From Ignavibacteria bacterium (GTDB lineage: Bacteria; Bacteroidota; Ignavibacteria; Ignavibacteriales; SURF-24): a stretch of DNA of 64,000 bases. This document shows positions 31,025 through 40,634 of this stretch, piece after piece (positions within the stretch are counted from its first letter, which is position 1; each line of letters starts with the position of its first letter). Location: assembly GCA_025612245.1 (NCBI GenBank), contig JAAXKQ010000009.1:100567-164566 (forward strand). The letters run 5' to 3'. The notes beneath the pieces are model-generated. The model saw nothing but the letters and a program-made list of their open reading frames with translations. It was not told the origin of the DNA and made no database searches. A program made the position numbers and the translations under genes.

Positions 31025-31056
31025 TTCTAAACAATTAAAATAAAAGTTTATTGAAT

Positions 31057-31812
31057 ATGAAATATTTGTCAGTAGTTATTTTAGTCCTCTTCAGCATAAA
31101 ATTTACCTTTGCCTCTGAAGAGGAAAACCGGATGCTAAAGGCCAATAACTTTTACCAGGAAGGGAAGTTTGACAGGGCCGTTGAAATTTACCAGAAATTG
31201 GCAGATGAAGGCTTTTCCGGCAAAGAGCTCTTCTACAACCTCGGTAACGCTTACTTTAAGTCGGGGATGATTGGCTATGCGATATTAAACTACGAGAAAG
31301 CACAGAAGATTTCGCCAAACGACGAGGATATTACTTATAATCTTAAAATTGCCAATGCCAGGACGGTCGATAAAATTGAAGCGATGCCAAAGATATTTCT
31401 TGTAAGGTGGTGGGAAGAGCTTCTAAACTATTATCCGGTAAACGGTTGGACCGTGGTGACCTATTTTATATACCTGGCTTTACTCGGTGTAATTGGCTGG
31501 TACTTTTTCTCCAGAGGAAAGTCAAGACAGCGCTGGATTGTCATAAGCGGACTAGCCATAGCCGTTATCTTTATATTCTCACTCGTTGTCCTGGTGTCAA
31601 AGTACACCTACGATAATGGCAAGGAGTATGCAGTTGTTACTGAATCTGCCGTAACTGTAAAGCTTTCGCCTGATGAGCACAGCGGGGATGCTTTTATCAT
31701 TCATGAAGGAATAAAGCTTAGCCTGGAGGACAAGGTTGACAAGTGGGTGAAGATAAAACTTGCCGATGGTAAGGTGGGCTGGCTTACTCAGGCGGATATG
31801 AAGAAAATCTGA
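31057..31812 (+). CDS. batE: BatE-like TPR plus SH3 protein
   Basis: TPRs FYNLGNAYFKSGMIGYAILNYEKA, two TM helices, C-terminal SH3-like WVKIKLADGKVGWL. Confidence 0.82.
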   Translation: MKYLSVVILVLFSIKFTFASEEENRMLKANNFYQEGKFDRAVEIYQKLADEGFSGKELFYNLGNAYFKSGMIGYAILNYEKAQKISPNDEDITYNLKIANARTVDKIEAMPKIFLVRWWEELLNYYPVNGWTVVTYFIYLALLGVIGWYFFSRGKSRQRWIVISGLAIAVIFIFSLVVLVSKYTYDNGKEYAVVTESAVTVKLSPDEHSGDAFIIHEGIKLSLEDKVDKWVKIKLADGKVGWLTQADMKKI

Positions 31813-31909
31813 TTTTTAAGTGGATTTTTTCTCAAATAAATGTTTATATGTTTATATCCTGGTTCACTATACGTCAAAGAAGAGATAAAATAAGAAAGGC
31901 AAGAAATAT

Positions 31910-32245
31910 ATGAAAAACCTGTTAGCTCTGACATTACTCGTTGTGCTGTCTTTGAGCCTGAGCGTATTTGCACAGAAAAAAGACGACAAAACAGTATACA
32001 AAGCCAAAGTGACTACCACGGTTTCCGCTAAGACAGACAAGGTTCAGGAAGTAAAAGAGGGAAAGGCATTCAATAAGCTTTGCCCTGTTTCAGGTGAGGA
32101 ACTTGAAGACAACGACAACAGGCTCCTTTCCTATAACGGCAAAACATACGGCTTGTGCTGCGATAAATGCGTGGCAAAGTTCAAGAAAGATCCGGCAAAA
32201 TATGCCGCGAGGTTAAGTGAAGACGGAACAAAATATAAAAAATAA
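31910..32245 (+). CDS. secreted YHS/TRASH-like metal-binding domain protein
   Basis: Signal peptide; LCPVSGEELE...YNGKTYGLCCDKCVAKFKKDPAKY. Confidence 0.82.
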   Translation: MKNLLALTLLVVLSLSLSVFAQKKDDKTVYKAKVTTTVSAKTDKVQEVKEGKAFNKLCPVSGEELEDNDNRLLSYNGKTYGLCCDKCVAKFKKDPAKYAARLSEDGTKYKK

Positions 32246-32267
32246 AATTAAAAAGTGTGAACCAGGA

Positions 32268-32295
32268 AAAAGCAGCTTAATTGCTGCTTTTTTTT
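32268..32295 (+). terminator. intrinsic terminator
   Basis: aaaagcagc-ttaatt-gctgctttttttt. Confidence 0.85.
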
Positions 32296-32354
32296 GCTCC
32301 AATTACGGTAATCAATCAGATTGCCTTCAAATAGTGTATTAAGTATTTTTAAGT

Positions 32355-33461
32355 ATGGATTCAAAAAAATATAACAACATAAAACTAAGTGTTAGTATAG
32401 GAAAAGGAATTTTGTCGTTTCTCATCATATTCTTATTCCTTAAATCGGGTCTGGCTCTGGACCTGGAAAATTATCTCTCCAGGTTTATTTCCAACAGTTA
32501 CCTGCTTTTCATTGCGTTTGTAATTGCAGTAAGTGCAGCGGGTTCAATTCTTTCTTTTCCGGTTAGCTATTACCAGGAGTTTTACCTTGAGCACAAGTTT
32601 AAGCTTTCGAACCAGACTTTCGGTGCCTGGCTCTGGGAGGGAGCAAAAGGTACAATGGTTTCAGGAGTAATTGGTATACCGCTTCTGCCCGTTTTTTACT
32701 ATGTCCTTAACCGCTTTGGAAACCTTTGGTGGCTGCCGTTTGCAATCATACTGTTTTTGGTCTCCGTAGTGCTGGCAAGGATAGTGCCCGTTCTAATAAT
32801 GCCTTTATTCTACAAGATTACTCCTCTTGAGAATGAGGAGTTGAAGTTGCGTCTTGAAAAGCTTGCAAGCGAAGCTGGCTTGAAACTAAAGAACGTCTTT
32901 AAGTTCGATATGAGCAAGAATACCAGGAAAGCCAACGCGGCATTTACGGGCATGGGAAAATCCAAAAGGATACTTTTGGGAGATAATCTTCTGGACAGGT
33001 ATTCAGCCGACGAAATTGAGACTGTAATTGCACATGAGCTCGGGCATTACAAGTACAAGCACATAATTATAAATATTATAGTAGGTACCGTATTCAGCTT
33101 CCTGACGCTTTATCTCCTGGCTCTCCTATACAGGATTTCACTCCCTTACTTCGGTTATTTTTCCATAACACAGGTATCTGCCGTGCCTATATTAGTCCTC
33201 TGGGGGATGGTACTTGGTATAGTTGAGACTCCCATAACGAGTTCTCTTTCCAGGAAGCATGAATACCAGGCCGATCAGTATGCAGTAAGTAGCACGGGAA
33301 AAGCCGATGCCTTTATAAGCACGCTTGAGAAACTGAATGAGCAGAACCTGGGAGATAAGGAGCCGCACCCGGTTGTGGAGTGGTTCTTCTACAGTCACCC
33401 TTCAATAAAGAAAAGGATTGCTGCAATAAGAAGAGTTGTGCAGCCGGAGGCTCTTAAATAA
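32355..33461 (+). CDS. M48 family (Ste24-like) membrane metallopeptidase
   Basis: HELGHYKYKH zinc motif, multiple TM helices, EYQADQYA. Confidence 0.93.
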   Translation: MDSKKYNNIKLSVSIGKGILSFLIIFLFLKSGLALDLENYLSRFISNSYLLFIAFVIAVSAAGSILSFPVSYYQEFYLEHKFKLSNQTFGAWLWEGAKGTMVSGVIGIPLLPVFYYVLNRFGNLWWLPFAIILFLVSVVLARIVPVLIMPLFYKITPLENEELKLRLEKLASEAGLKLKNVFKFDMSKNTRKANAAFTGMGKSKRILLGDNLLDRYSADEIETVIAHELGHYKYKHIIINIIVGTVFSFLTLYLLALLYRISLPYFGYFSITQVSAVPILVLWGMVLGIVETPITSSLSRKHEYQADQYAVSSTGKADAFISTLEKLNEQNLGDKEPHPVVEWFFYSHPSIKKRIAAIRRVVQPEALK

Positions 33462-33592
33462 GAATGCTTCAAGATTACCTGCCTGCCTTTGGCTTCAGTT
33501 TCAGCATGGAAATCTCAGGAAAAGATACCTCTTTAACTTAAATATTTCAAAAAGATTATTTATATTAGACGTGAACTAATCAGGTGTTAAAT

Positions 33593-33886
33593 ATGCCAGT
33601 AACAAGAAAAGATGTTGAATATATAGCTGCCCTGGCGAAATTAAGGTTCAGTGAGACTGAGCTGGATAGTTTTACAGGCGAGCTGAATCAGATACTTAAC
33701 TACATAGAAAAGTTAAATGAGCTCGATACCAGTAACGTGGAACCGCTCTCATATCCGGTTGAAGTATCCAATGTCCTGCGCGAGGACAAAAGGATGCCTT
33801 CGGTTACAACACAGGAAGCTTTGAGGAATTCACCCGACTCGACAGAAGAATTTTTCAGGGTACCAAAAGTCATTAATGTAGAATAA
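33593..33886 (+). CDS. gatC: aspartyl/glutamyl-tRNA amidotransferase subunit C
   Basis: VEYIAALAKLRFSETELDSFTGELNQILNYIEKLNELDTSNVEP. Confidence 0.95.
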   Translation: MPVTRKDVEYIAALAKLRFSETELDSFTGELNQILNYIEKLNELDTSNVEPLSYPVEVSNVLREDKRMPSVTTQEALRNSPDSTEEFFRVPKVINVE

Positions 33887-33910
33887 ACAGTAAAATTTAG
33901 GCCTTATAGA

Positions 33911-34669
33911 ATGAATATTGGAATAATTCCGGCCCGGTTTGCTTCGACACGGCTTATGGGTAAGCCGCTTGCCGATATCGGAGGCAAACCAATGATACAG
34001 CATACATATGAAAGCAGTCTGAAATCGAAGATGCTTCATGAAGTCATAATTGCGGCAGATGATGAAAAAGTTGCCCAGGTGGCCAGGGACTTTGGAGCAA
34101 GGGTTATCGTGACCCCAAAGGAAATAGCTACAGGTTCAGACAGGATTGCATACGTGGCACAGAATATGCCCCATGCCGACATAATTGTAAACATACAGGG
34201 CGATGAACCTTTCATAAAGGGAAGAATGATTGACGAGGCAATTGAGCCCTTGTTTTTTGACAGCAGTGTAAACGTTTCGACTCTTGCCAAGAAGATTACA
34301 ACGGTTGAAGAACTGGAAAACCCATCGATACCGAAAGTTGTTTTCGACTATCACAATTTTGCACTTTATTTTTCCCGTTCGCCCATCCCGTTTGTACGGG
34401 ATGCAAGAAGCCTGCTTGACAGCCTGAGGGTGGCAGACATCTACAAACACATTGGGCTTTATGTTTACAGAAGGGAAGCCCTTCTTAAGTTTACAAGTCT
34501 GCCGCCAACTGACCTTGAAAGGATTGAAAAGCTCGAACAGCTCAGGATGCTGGAGAACGGCTTTAAGATAAAGATTGTTGTAACCGAACTGGAGAGCCTT
34601 TCGGTAGATACGCCGGAAGACCTTGAAATTGCCAGGAGGTATTACAATAAAATGTACAGACACTATTAA
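33911..34669 (+). CDS. kdsB: 3-deoxy-manno-octulosonate cytidylyltransferase
   Basis: IIPARFASTRLMGKPLADIGGKPMIQ, NIQGDEPFI, HIGLYVYRREALL. Confidence 0.95.
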   Translation: MNIGIIPARFASTRLMGKPLADIGGKPMIQHTYESSLKSKMLHEVIIAADDEKVAQVARDFGARVIVTPKEIATGSDRIAYVAQNMPHADIIVNIQGDEPFIKGRMIDEAIEPLFFDSSVNVSTLAKKITTVEELENPSIPKVVFDYHNFALYFSRSPIPFVRDARSLLDSLRVADIYKHIGLYVYRREALLKFTSLPPTDLERIEKLEQLRMLENGFKIKIVVTELESLSVDTPEDLEIARRYYNKMYRHY

Positions 34670-34685
34670 CAAAAGATAAAACGTC

Positions 34686-35645
34686 ATGCAATACCCAGGA
34701 AGAATTCCACTTGCGAACATCCCTACTCCCTTAGTGAAAGTGAATTTTGAGGGCTCAAATTTCCGCATTAAGAGGGATGACTTTACAGGCCTTGAGCTTT
34801 CGGGCAATAAGGTAAGAAAGCTTGAATTTATTCTTTACCAGGCAAAAAAAGAAGGCGCTACAACTGTTTTTACCTGCGGAGGTGAGCAGTCGAACCATTC
34901 CAGGGCAACCGTTGCAGCTGCAAAGGCGCAGGGCTTTAAGGTTAAGCTTTTTTTGTGGGGGAAGAAATCACAGAAAGCTGAGGGCAACCTGTTCCTCGAC
35001 AGATTCTTTGGGGCAGAGATCATATACCTGGATAAACAGGAGTACCTCCACGTAAATTCCATAATGGAAAAGGAAAGACTCAGGGACGAGGAAAACGGGG
35101 AGAAGGTTTTCATTGTGCCCGAGGGAGGTTCCTCGGCGCTTGGAATCTGGGGCTACATCAACTTTATTGAAGAGCTGAAACTACAACTAAACCTGGAGAA
35201 GCTGAAAGGAATTCTTACTGCCTGCGGCTCCGGCGGAACAAGTGCCGGACTGATGGTTGGTGCAGCATTAAATAACCTCAGCATGAAGGTTTATGCCGTA
35301 AATGTGCTTTATTCAGCCTCCGAGATGAGAAACAGGATACTTAGCCTTTCTGAAGAATGCATCAGGCAATACAAGCTGCCATGCAGAATAGATGAAAATA
35401 ACCTGGTAATAATGGACGGGTATTCACTTGAAGGTTACAAGCAGATAACCCAGGAGAAGCTTGAGGTTATCAGGTCCTTTGCACACAGCACGGGCATTAT
35501 TCTGGATCCGGCTTATACGGGTAAGGCTTTTTATGCATTCCATGAAAACTTTCTTAAAGGCCGCAATAAAACGGACGTTCTCTTTGTTCATACTGGCGGA
35601 CTTTTCGGCGTGTTTTCCAAAAAGGAGAAATACCTGGCTTTTTAA
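34686..35645 (+). CDS. ACC deaminase / D-cysteine desulfhydrase family PLP enzyme
   Basis: IKRDDFTGLELSGNKVRKLEF, GGEQSNHSRA, CGSGGTSAGL. Confidence 0.9.
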   Translation: MQYPGRIPLANIPTPLVKVNFEGSNFRIKRDDFTGLELSGNKVRKLEFILYQAKKEGATTVFTCGGEQSNHSRATVAAAKAQGFKVKLFLWGKKSQKAEGNLFLDRFFGAEIIYLDKQEYLHVNSIMEKERLRDEENGEKVFIVPEGGSSALGIWGYINFIEELKLQLNLEKLKGILTACGSGGTSAGLMVGAALNNLSMKVYAVNVLYSASEMRNRILSLSEECIRQYKLPCRIDENNLVIMDGYSLEGYKQITQEKLEVIRSFAHSTGIILDPAYTGKAFYAFHENFLKGRNKTDVLFVHTGGLFGVFSKKEKYLAF

Positions 35646-35784
35646 GGATTCTACCATGTGGAATTTCTCCAAGGAGGAAAAATCCTTCTGTGCAAGCAAA
35701 AAAATGAGATTCCTGGCTCCACAATAAAGTGGCGCTTTTAGTGGAAAAATTAGTAATTTTGTCATTAGGAAAATAGCGGGTCAT

Positions 35785-36195
35785 ATGAGCTGTATCTTCT
35801 GTGATATCATAAGCGGTAAATCGCCGGCCGAGATTATTTATGAAGATGACAAGGTGGTTTCATTCCTGGATGTAAAGCCGATACATTTCGGGCACATACT
35901 GGTTGTACCGAAAGGCCACTACGTGGATTTTCTGGACATCCCGGAGGATAACCTTCTTTCGCTCATTCATGCCACCAGAATTGTTGCCGGTGCAATAATG
36001 AAGGGCTTAAAGCCCGACGGGTACAATATATTTTCAAACAACGGGGTTGCTGCAGGGCAGTCGGTTTTTCATTTTCACATGCACATAACGCCGCGCTATT
36101 TTAACGATGAGATCAAATTCATGCTGAATCTAAAAAACTATAAAGAAACTGAAATGAAGAAATTTGCCGACAGAATAAGGCAGGAAATTCAGTAA
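35785..36195 (+). CDS. HIT family protein
   Basis: CIFCDIISGKSPAEIIYEDD, HFHMHITPR. Confidence 0.95.
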   Translation: MSCIFCDIISGKSPAEIIYEDDKVVSFLDVKPIHFGHILVVPKGHYVDFLDIPEDNLLSLIHATRIVAGAIMKGLKPDGYNIFSNNGVAAGQSVFHFHMHITPRYFNDEIKFMLNLKNYKETEMKKFADRIRQEIQ

Positions 36196-36207
36196 AAGGA
36201 GACTTAA

Positions 36208-36615
36208 ATGGATAAAAAAATCAGAGTTCTTGTTGCTAAAGCTGGTCTCGACGGTCACGACAGGGGTGCAAAGGTAATTGCTGCTGCATTAAGAGATGCC
36301 GGTATGGAAGTCATTTACACGGGCTTAAGGCAGACACCGGAGATGATAGTTGAAGCTGCAATACAGGAAGACGTTGACGTAATTGGAATTAGCATCCTTT
36401 CAGGCGCGCATATGACCATTTTCCCAAAGATCCTGACCTTGATGAAGGAAAAAGGACTGAATGACGTTCTCCTTACAGGGGGGGGCATTATTCCTGAAAG
36501 CGACCTGAAGGAATTAAGAAAAATTGGTGTCGGAGAGCTTTTTACTCCGGGAACACCGACGGCCTCAGTAATTGAATTTATTACAAACTGGTGCAATACC
36601 CACTCAAGAGACTAA
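36208..36615 (+). CDS. stand-alone cobalamin-binding domain protein (methylmalonyl-CoA mutase C-terminal type)
   Basis: [16 protein letters not shown] (DxHxxG), [15 protein letters not shown]. Confidence 0.93.
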   Translation: MDKKIRVLVAKAGLDGHDRGAKVIAAALRDAGMEVIYTGLRQTPEMIVEAAIQEDVDVIGISILSGAHMTIFPKILTLMKEKGLNDVLLTGGGIIPESDLKELRKIGVGELFTPGTPTASVIEFITNWCNTHSRD

Positions 36616-36627
36616 TGCTATTTATTA

Positions 36628-36670
36628 GAAACCGGGGGAAACTGGGGTTTTTACCTCTCCCCCCGGTTTC
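36628..36670 (+). terminator. hairpin, probable terminator
   Basis: gaaaccggggg ... cccccggtttc followed by tttctta. Confidence 0.65.
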
Positions 36671-36876
36671 TTTCTTATCCTTTTGTCTCGAAACCCCCGG
36701 TCACCCATGTCAGAAAATTCTGTTTCAATTCTTCCTTAAATTCGCTATTCTTAGTGTATATGCCAAAAAGAACTACTCATCCTAAATAAGTGTTTAATTA
36801 TTTGGAGAGTTTGCTTATTTTTACGGGCAGAATTAAAGAGTTATGTTTTTGCGATTTTGGAGATACATCGATAATA

Positions 36877-37995
36877 ATGTTGAAAGACAAGAAAAAAAAC
36901 AGGATCATATTTATAGATCTCATGCGGGCTTTTGCCGTACTAATGATGGTTCAGGGACACACGGTAGATACTCTTCTTGCAGACAGTTACAGGACATTTG
37001 ACTCACCTTTATTCAGTTTCTGGTTTTTTATGAGGGGTCTGACAGCACCGATATTCCTCTTTTCCTCCGGTACAGTTTTTTCGTACCTTTTCCGGATGCA
37101 TAACCTTCCTTTTAAGGAAAATCCCAGGGCAAAGAAGGGCTTGAAGAGATTTTTGCTGCTTGTGGGCCTAGCTTACTTTTTAAGATATCCAACGCCATAT
37201 ATATTTGATTTTTCCAACGTTACAGACGTCCAGTGGCAGACTTTTTTTTCCGTTGACGTGCTTCATCTGATCGGTTTCGGAATACTCTTTTTGATCGGAC
37301 TACTGTATATATCCGAAAGATTTAACGTCAGGGACAGCATTACCTTTTCTGCTGCGGCTTTTGTTGCATTTTCACTTTACCCGGTATTTTCGAAAATTGA
37401 ATGGATAAAATTTTTACCGCTGCCCCTGGCAGGATACTTTTATCAGGGTACGGGCTCGCTTTTCCCGCTCATACCATGGGTGGGATTCATGTTTGCCGGT
37501 GCAGTCCTGGGGACTTATCTTGCGCATCACAAGGATGTTTTTACTACAAGGAGATTCAGCCTGAATCTGATGTATTTCGGGCTGATGTTTATTGCCATTT
37601 CCTTGATCGGCAACGCGCTTGAACTGGCAATCTATCAGCAGAGTGATTTTTGGACAACGAGTCCCAACCTGATACTCTTCAGGCTTGGTATCGTTTTACT
37701 CTTGAACAGCGGAATGTCGTACCTGGCAATAAGGCTTACGAAAGTTCCACCTATAGTTTTCCACATCGGAAGAAACACGCTTCCGATCTATGTCGTACAC
37801 CTGATTATTCTATACGGCAGCGCATGGACGCTTGGCTTGTGGAGCATTTTTGCAAAGAGTTTCAGCGTGTGGAGCACAATCGGGGCGGCCATTTTGATGA
37901 TAACCCTTATGGTCAGCATGGTGCAGGGATTTCAGATCGTCAAGGTCAGGATCAAAAAAAGAGAAACTGATTCCGGTAATATGCAGGTTCAATAA
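36877..37995 (+). CDS. DUF1624/acyltransferase-type multi-pass membrane protein
   Basis: [21 protein letters not shown], about 10 TM helices; start set at MLKDKKK. Confidence 0.75.
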   Translation: MLKDKKKNRIIFIDLMRAFAVLMMVQGHTVDTLLADSYRTFDSPLFSFWFFMRGLTAPIFLFSSGTVFSYLFRMHNLPFKENPRAKKGLKRFLLLVGLAYFLRYPTPYIFDFSNVTDVQWQTFFSVDVLHLIGFGILFLIGLLYISERFNVRDSITFSAAAFVAFSLYPVFSKIEWIKFLPLPLAGYFYQGTGSLFPLIPWVGFMFAGAVLGTYLAHHKDVFTTRRFSLNLMYFGLMFIAISLIGNALELAIYQQSDFWTTSPNLILFRLGIVLLLNSGMSYLAIRLTKVPPIVFHIGRNTLPIYVVHLIILYGSAWTLGLWSIFAKSFSVWSTIGAAILMITLMVSMVQGFQIVKVRIKKRETDSGNMQVQ

Positions 37996-38012
37996 CATAT
38001 AAAGCAAATTTA

Positions 38013-39041
38013 ATGAGAAAATCAGAAAACACCGATGCAAACGTCAACGACGAGGAAAGGCAGTTTGAACAAAGCCTTCGCCCGAGCCGTTTCGATGACT
38101 TCATGGGGCAGAAGAAGATCACGGATAACCTGAAGGTTTTCATTACAGCTGCCCTGAAAAGGGACGAGGGGTTGGACCACGTGCTGCTGACAGGGCCTCC
38201 GGGGCTGGGTAAAACCACTCTTGCCCACATTATTGCTCACGAGATGGGTTCCAGAATTAAAATTACTTCGGGACCCGTTCTGGAAAAGCCCGGTGACCTG
38301 GCCGGACTATTGACAAACCTCGAGGAAAAATCTGTCCTTTTCATCGATGAAATTCACCGCCTGAGCCCGGTCGTGGAAGAATACCTTTACTCGGCAATGG
38401 AAGATTACACGCTGGATATTATGATAGACAGCGGTCCTAACGCCCGTTCCGTGCAGATCCGGCTTCCTAAGTACACCCTGGTGGGAGCTACAACAAGGGC
38501 CGGTTTACTTACCGCACCGCTGCGCGACAGGTTCGGAATAAAAGCGCGCCTGGACTATTACGATTCTGAGCTTTTAAGCAGAATTGTAGGAAGGTCTGCC
38601 GGGCTCCTTAACCTTAAAATTGAAGATGAAGCTGCCTACGAGCTGGCAAAGCGATCGCGCGGTACACCGAGAATTGCAAACAGGCTTCTTAGAAGAACCC
38701 GCGACTTTGCCGATTATGAAAATAAGAAATCGATCGATCTGGCTGTGGTTAAAAAAGCTCTTAATGCGCTTGACGTGGATGAATACGGTCTCGATGAAAT
38801 GGATAAGGATATAATTCTGACTATAATTGAAAAGTTCAAGGGAGGACCCGTAGGCTTAAGTACACTTGCCGTAGCCGTTAATGAGGATCCCGGAACAATC
38901 GAAGAGGTCTATGAGCCGTTTTTAATTCAGCAGGGTTTTATTCAGCGTACGCCCAGGGGGCGCGAGGCAACCGATCTGGCTTACATCCGCTTCGGCATGA
39001 AAAGGACAAACCCGAATGAAAGCGGCAATCTGTTCGGGTAA
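38013..39041 (+). CDS. ruvB: Holliday junction DNA helicase RuvB
   Basis: [59 protein letters not shown]. Confidence 0.97.
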   Translation: MRKSENTDANVNDEERQFEQSLRPSRFDDFMGQKKITDNLKVFITAALKRDEGLDHVLLTGPPGLGKTTLAHIIAHEMGSRIKITSGPVLEKPGDLAGLLTNLEEKSVLFIDEIHRLSPVVEEYLYSAMEDYTLDIMIDSGPNARSVQIRLPKYTLVGATTRAGLLTAPLRDRFGIKARLDYYDSELLSRIVGRSAGLLNLKIEDEAAYELAKRSRGTPRIANRLLRRTRDFADYENKKSIDLAVVKKALNALDVDEYGLDEMDKDIILTIIEKFKGGPVGLSTLAVAVNEDPGTIEEVYEPFLIQQGFIQRTPRGREATDLAYIRFGMKRTNPNESGNLFG

Positions 39042-39143
39042 GTTGCTCAAAACAGCCGGCTTGTGACCCGTATCGGTAATGACAAATAATTTTGCTCCCG
39101 GAAGAAAAGTTCAGCTTAAAACTAAAGCAATACAAGAGAATAA

Positions 39144-39965
39144 ATGGTAGAAATTTCAAATATCAGGATCGGAGGCGGCAATCCGCTCGTCTTAATTGCA
39201 GGCCCCTGCGTTATTGAAGGCGAAGAAATTACGCTTAGAACCGCCAAGGAAATTCAAAATATCACCTCGGAACTCGGAATTCCTTTCATATTCAAGTCCA
39301 GCTATAAGAAAGCCAACAGGACTAGCCTGAACTCTTTTACAGGACTGAATGAAGAAGAGGCCATAGGAATACTTGAGGAAGTAAAAAGCCGCTTGGCCGT
39401 GCCTGTCCTGACGGACATTCATACTGAAGCTGAAGCCCACATGGCCTCACGTGTGGCAGACATATTACAGATACCGGCATTTCTCTGCCGGCAGACCGAC
39501 CTTTTAATTGCCGCAGGGGAGACCGGAAAGGCGGTCAACATAAAAAAAGGACAGTTCCTGGCCCCCGAGGACATGCGGCATGCGGCAGAGAAGGTTATTT
39601 CCACGGGAAATAACAAGGTCTTACTGACCGAGCGGGGGACCACGTTCGGATATCACAACCTGGTCGTTGACATGCGTTCACTGGTAGTAATGCGCGATCT
39701 CGGCTATCCTGTTGTAATGGATGCCACGCATGCCGTGCAGATACCATCTCAGGGAGGCATTTCCGGAGGTCAGCCAAAATTCATCGCCCCGATTGCCAGG
39801 GCGGCTGTTGCAGTCGGCATCGATGCTCTCTTTATGGAGGTTCATCCCGATCCGCCTCATGCCCTGAGCGATGCTGCAAGCCAGTTCCCTCTTTCCGGGT
39901 TAAAGAATTTACTCCTGGAAATTAAGAAGCTTGACCAAGCCGTGAAGACAAATGGTGCCTTATAG
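39144..39965 (+). CDS. kdsA: 3-deoxy-8-phosphooctulonate synthase
   Basis: LIAGPCVIEGE, FKSSYKKANRTS, MDATHAVQIPS. Confidence 0.96.
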   Translation: MVEISNIRIGGGNPLVLIAGPCVIEGEEITLRTAKEIQNITSELGIPFIFKSSYKKANRTSLNSFTGLNEEEAIGILEEVKSRLAVPVLTDIHTEAEAHMASRVADILQIPAFLCRQTDLLIAAGETGKAVNIKKGQFLAPEDMRHAAEKVISTGNNKVLLTERGTTFGYHNLVVDMRSLVVMRDLGYPVVMDATHAVQIPSQGGISGGQPKFIAPIARAAVAVGIDALFMEVHPDPPHALSDAASQFPLSGLKNLLLEIKKLDQAVKTNGAL

Positions 39966-40437
39966 CTCGCTGAATAAACTAAAGTTTCTTCTTTTTGACC
40001 TTCATGGAGTTGTAATTCCTCTAGAGAGTTCCAGGGTCGGTGAAAAGAACTTTTCAGACCTGAAAGAAGATCTCTTAAAGGCTGAAGATCTTAGCATCAA
40101 GTGTGGGGTGATTTCTGCCAGTGAGGACGCCAGCCTCCTGGAAAAGGTAAAGATGCTACGCGGCCTGGCAGAAGTGCTTTCGCATTCGATTGATAAGGTC
40201 TCTCAGGCCGAAAAAATCCTCGAAAAGTATGATCTTACTTATGAAGAAGTAGGCTTTATCGGAGATGACATTCTGGATATTCCGCTTTTAATGAAAGCAG
40301 GCTTCAGCGCTGCTCCTAAGGCCGCAAGAAGGGAAGTAAAAAGAATCGTAAACTATGTTACCAGGGATTCCGAAAATAAAACTGCCCTGTCGGACGTTCT
40401 GGATCTGATTTCCAGGGCCAGAAGGGAGCAGAAATAA
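39952..40437 (+). CDS. KdsC-like HAD protein with non-canonical catalytic motif
   Basis: Overlaps kdsA; FDLHGVV, GFIGDDILDIPLLMKAGFSAAP, YVTR; gene order kdsA-kdsC-kdsD. Confidence 0.8.
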   Translation: MVPYSSLNKLKFLLFDLHGVVIPLESSRVGEKNFSDLKEDLLKAEDLSIKCGVISASEDASLLEKVKMLRGLAEVLSHSIDKVSQAEKILEKYDLTYEEVGFIGDDILDIPLLMKAGFSAAPKAARREVKRIVNYVTRDSENKTALSDVLDLISRARREQK

Positions 40438-40634
40438 GGGATCCTGAAGTATTGCTGAATTCAGGGCCGGTCTCTGAGGGTTCGTTTGAGCTTTCAGACC
40501 AGTACATGGAATCGGCTTTTTTAATTTATAGCAAGTACTGGAAGAAAATCAATCCGGATTATTCTATATTTGTAAGTACAGAAAAAAAAGATAAGGGAAA
40601 ATCCTTATTTTTATAATTTTTAAAAGAGGTTAGA

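Noticed and set aside
34136-34807. 223-aa minus-strand ORF antisense to kdsB
   Set aside because: Shadow ORF over kdsB and the start of the PLP enzyme gene.
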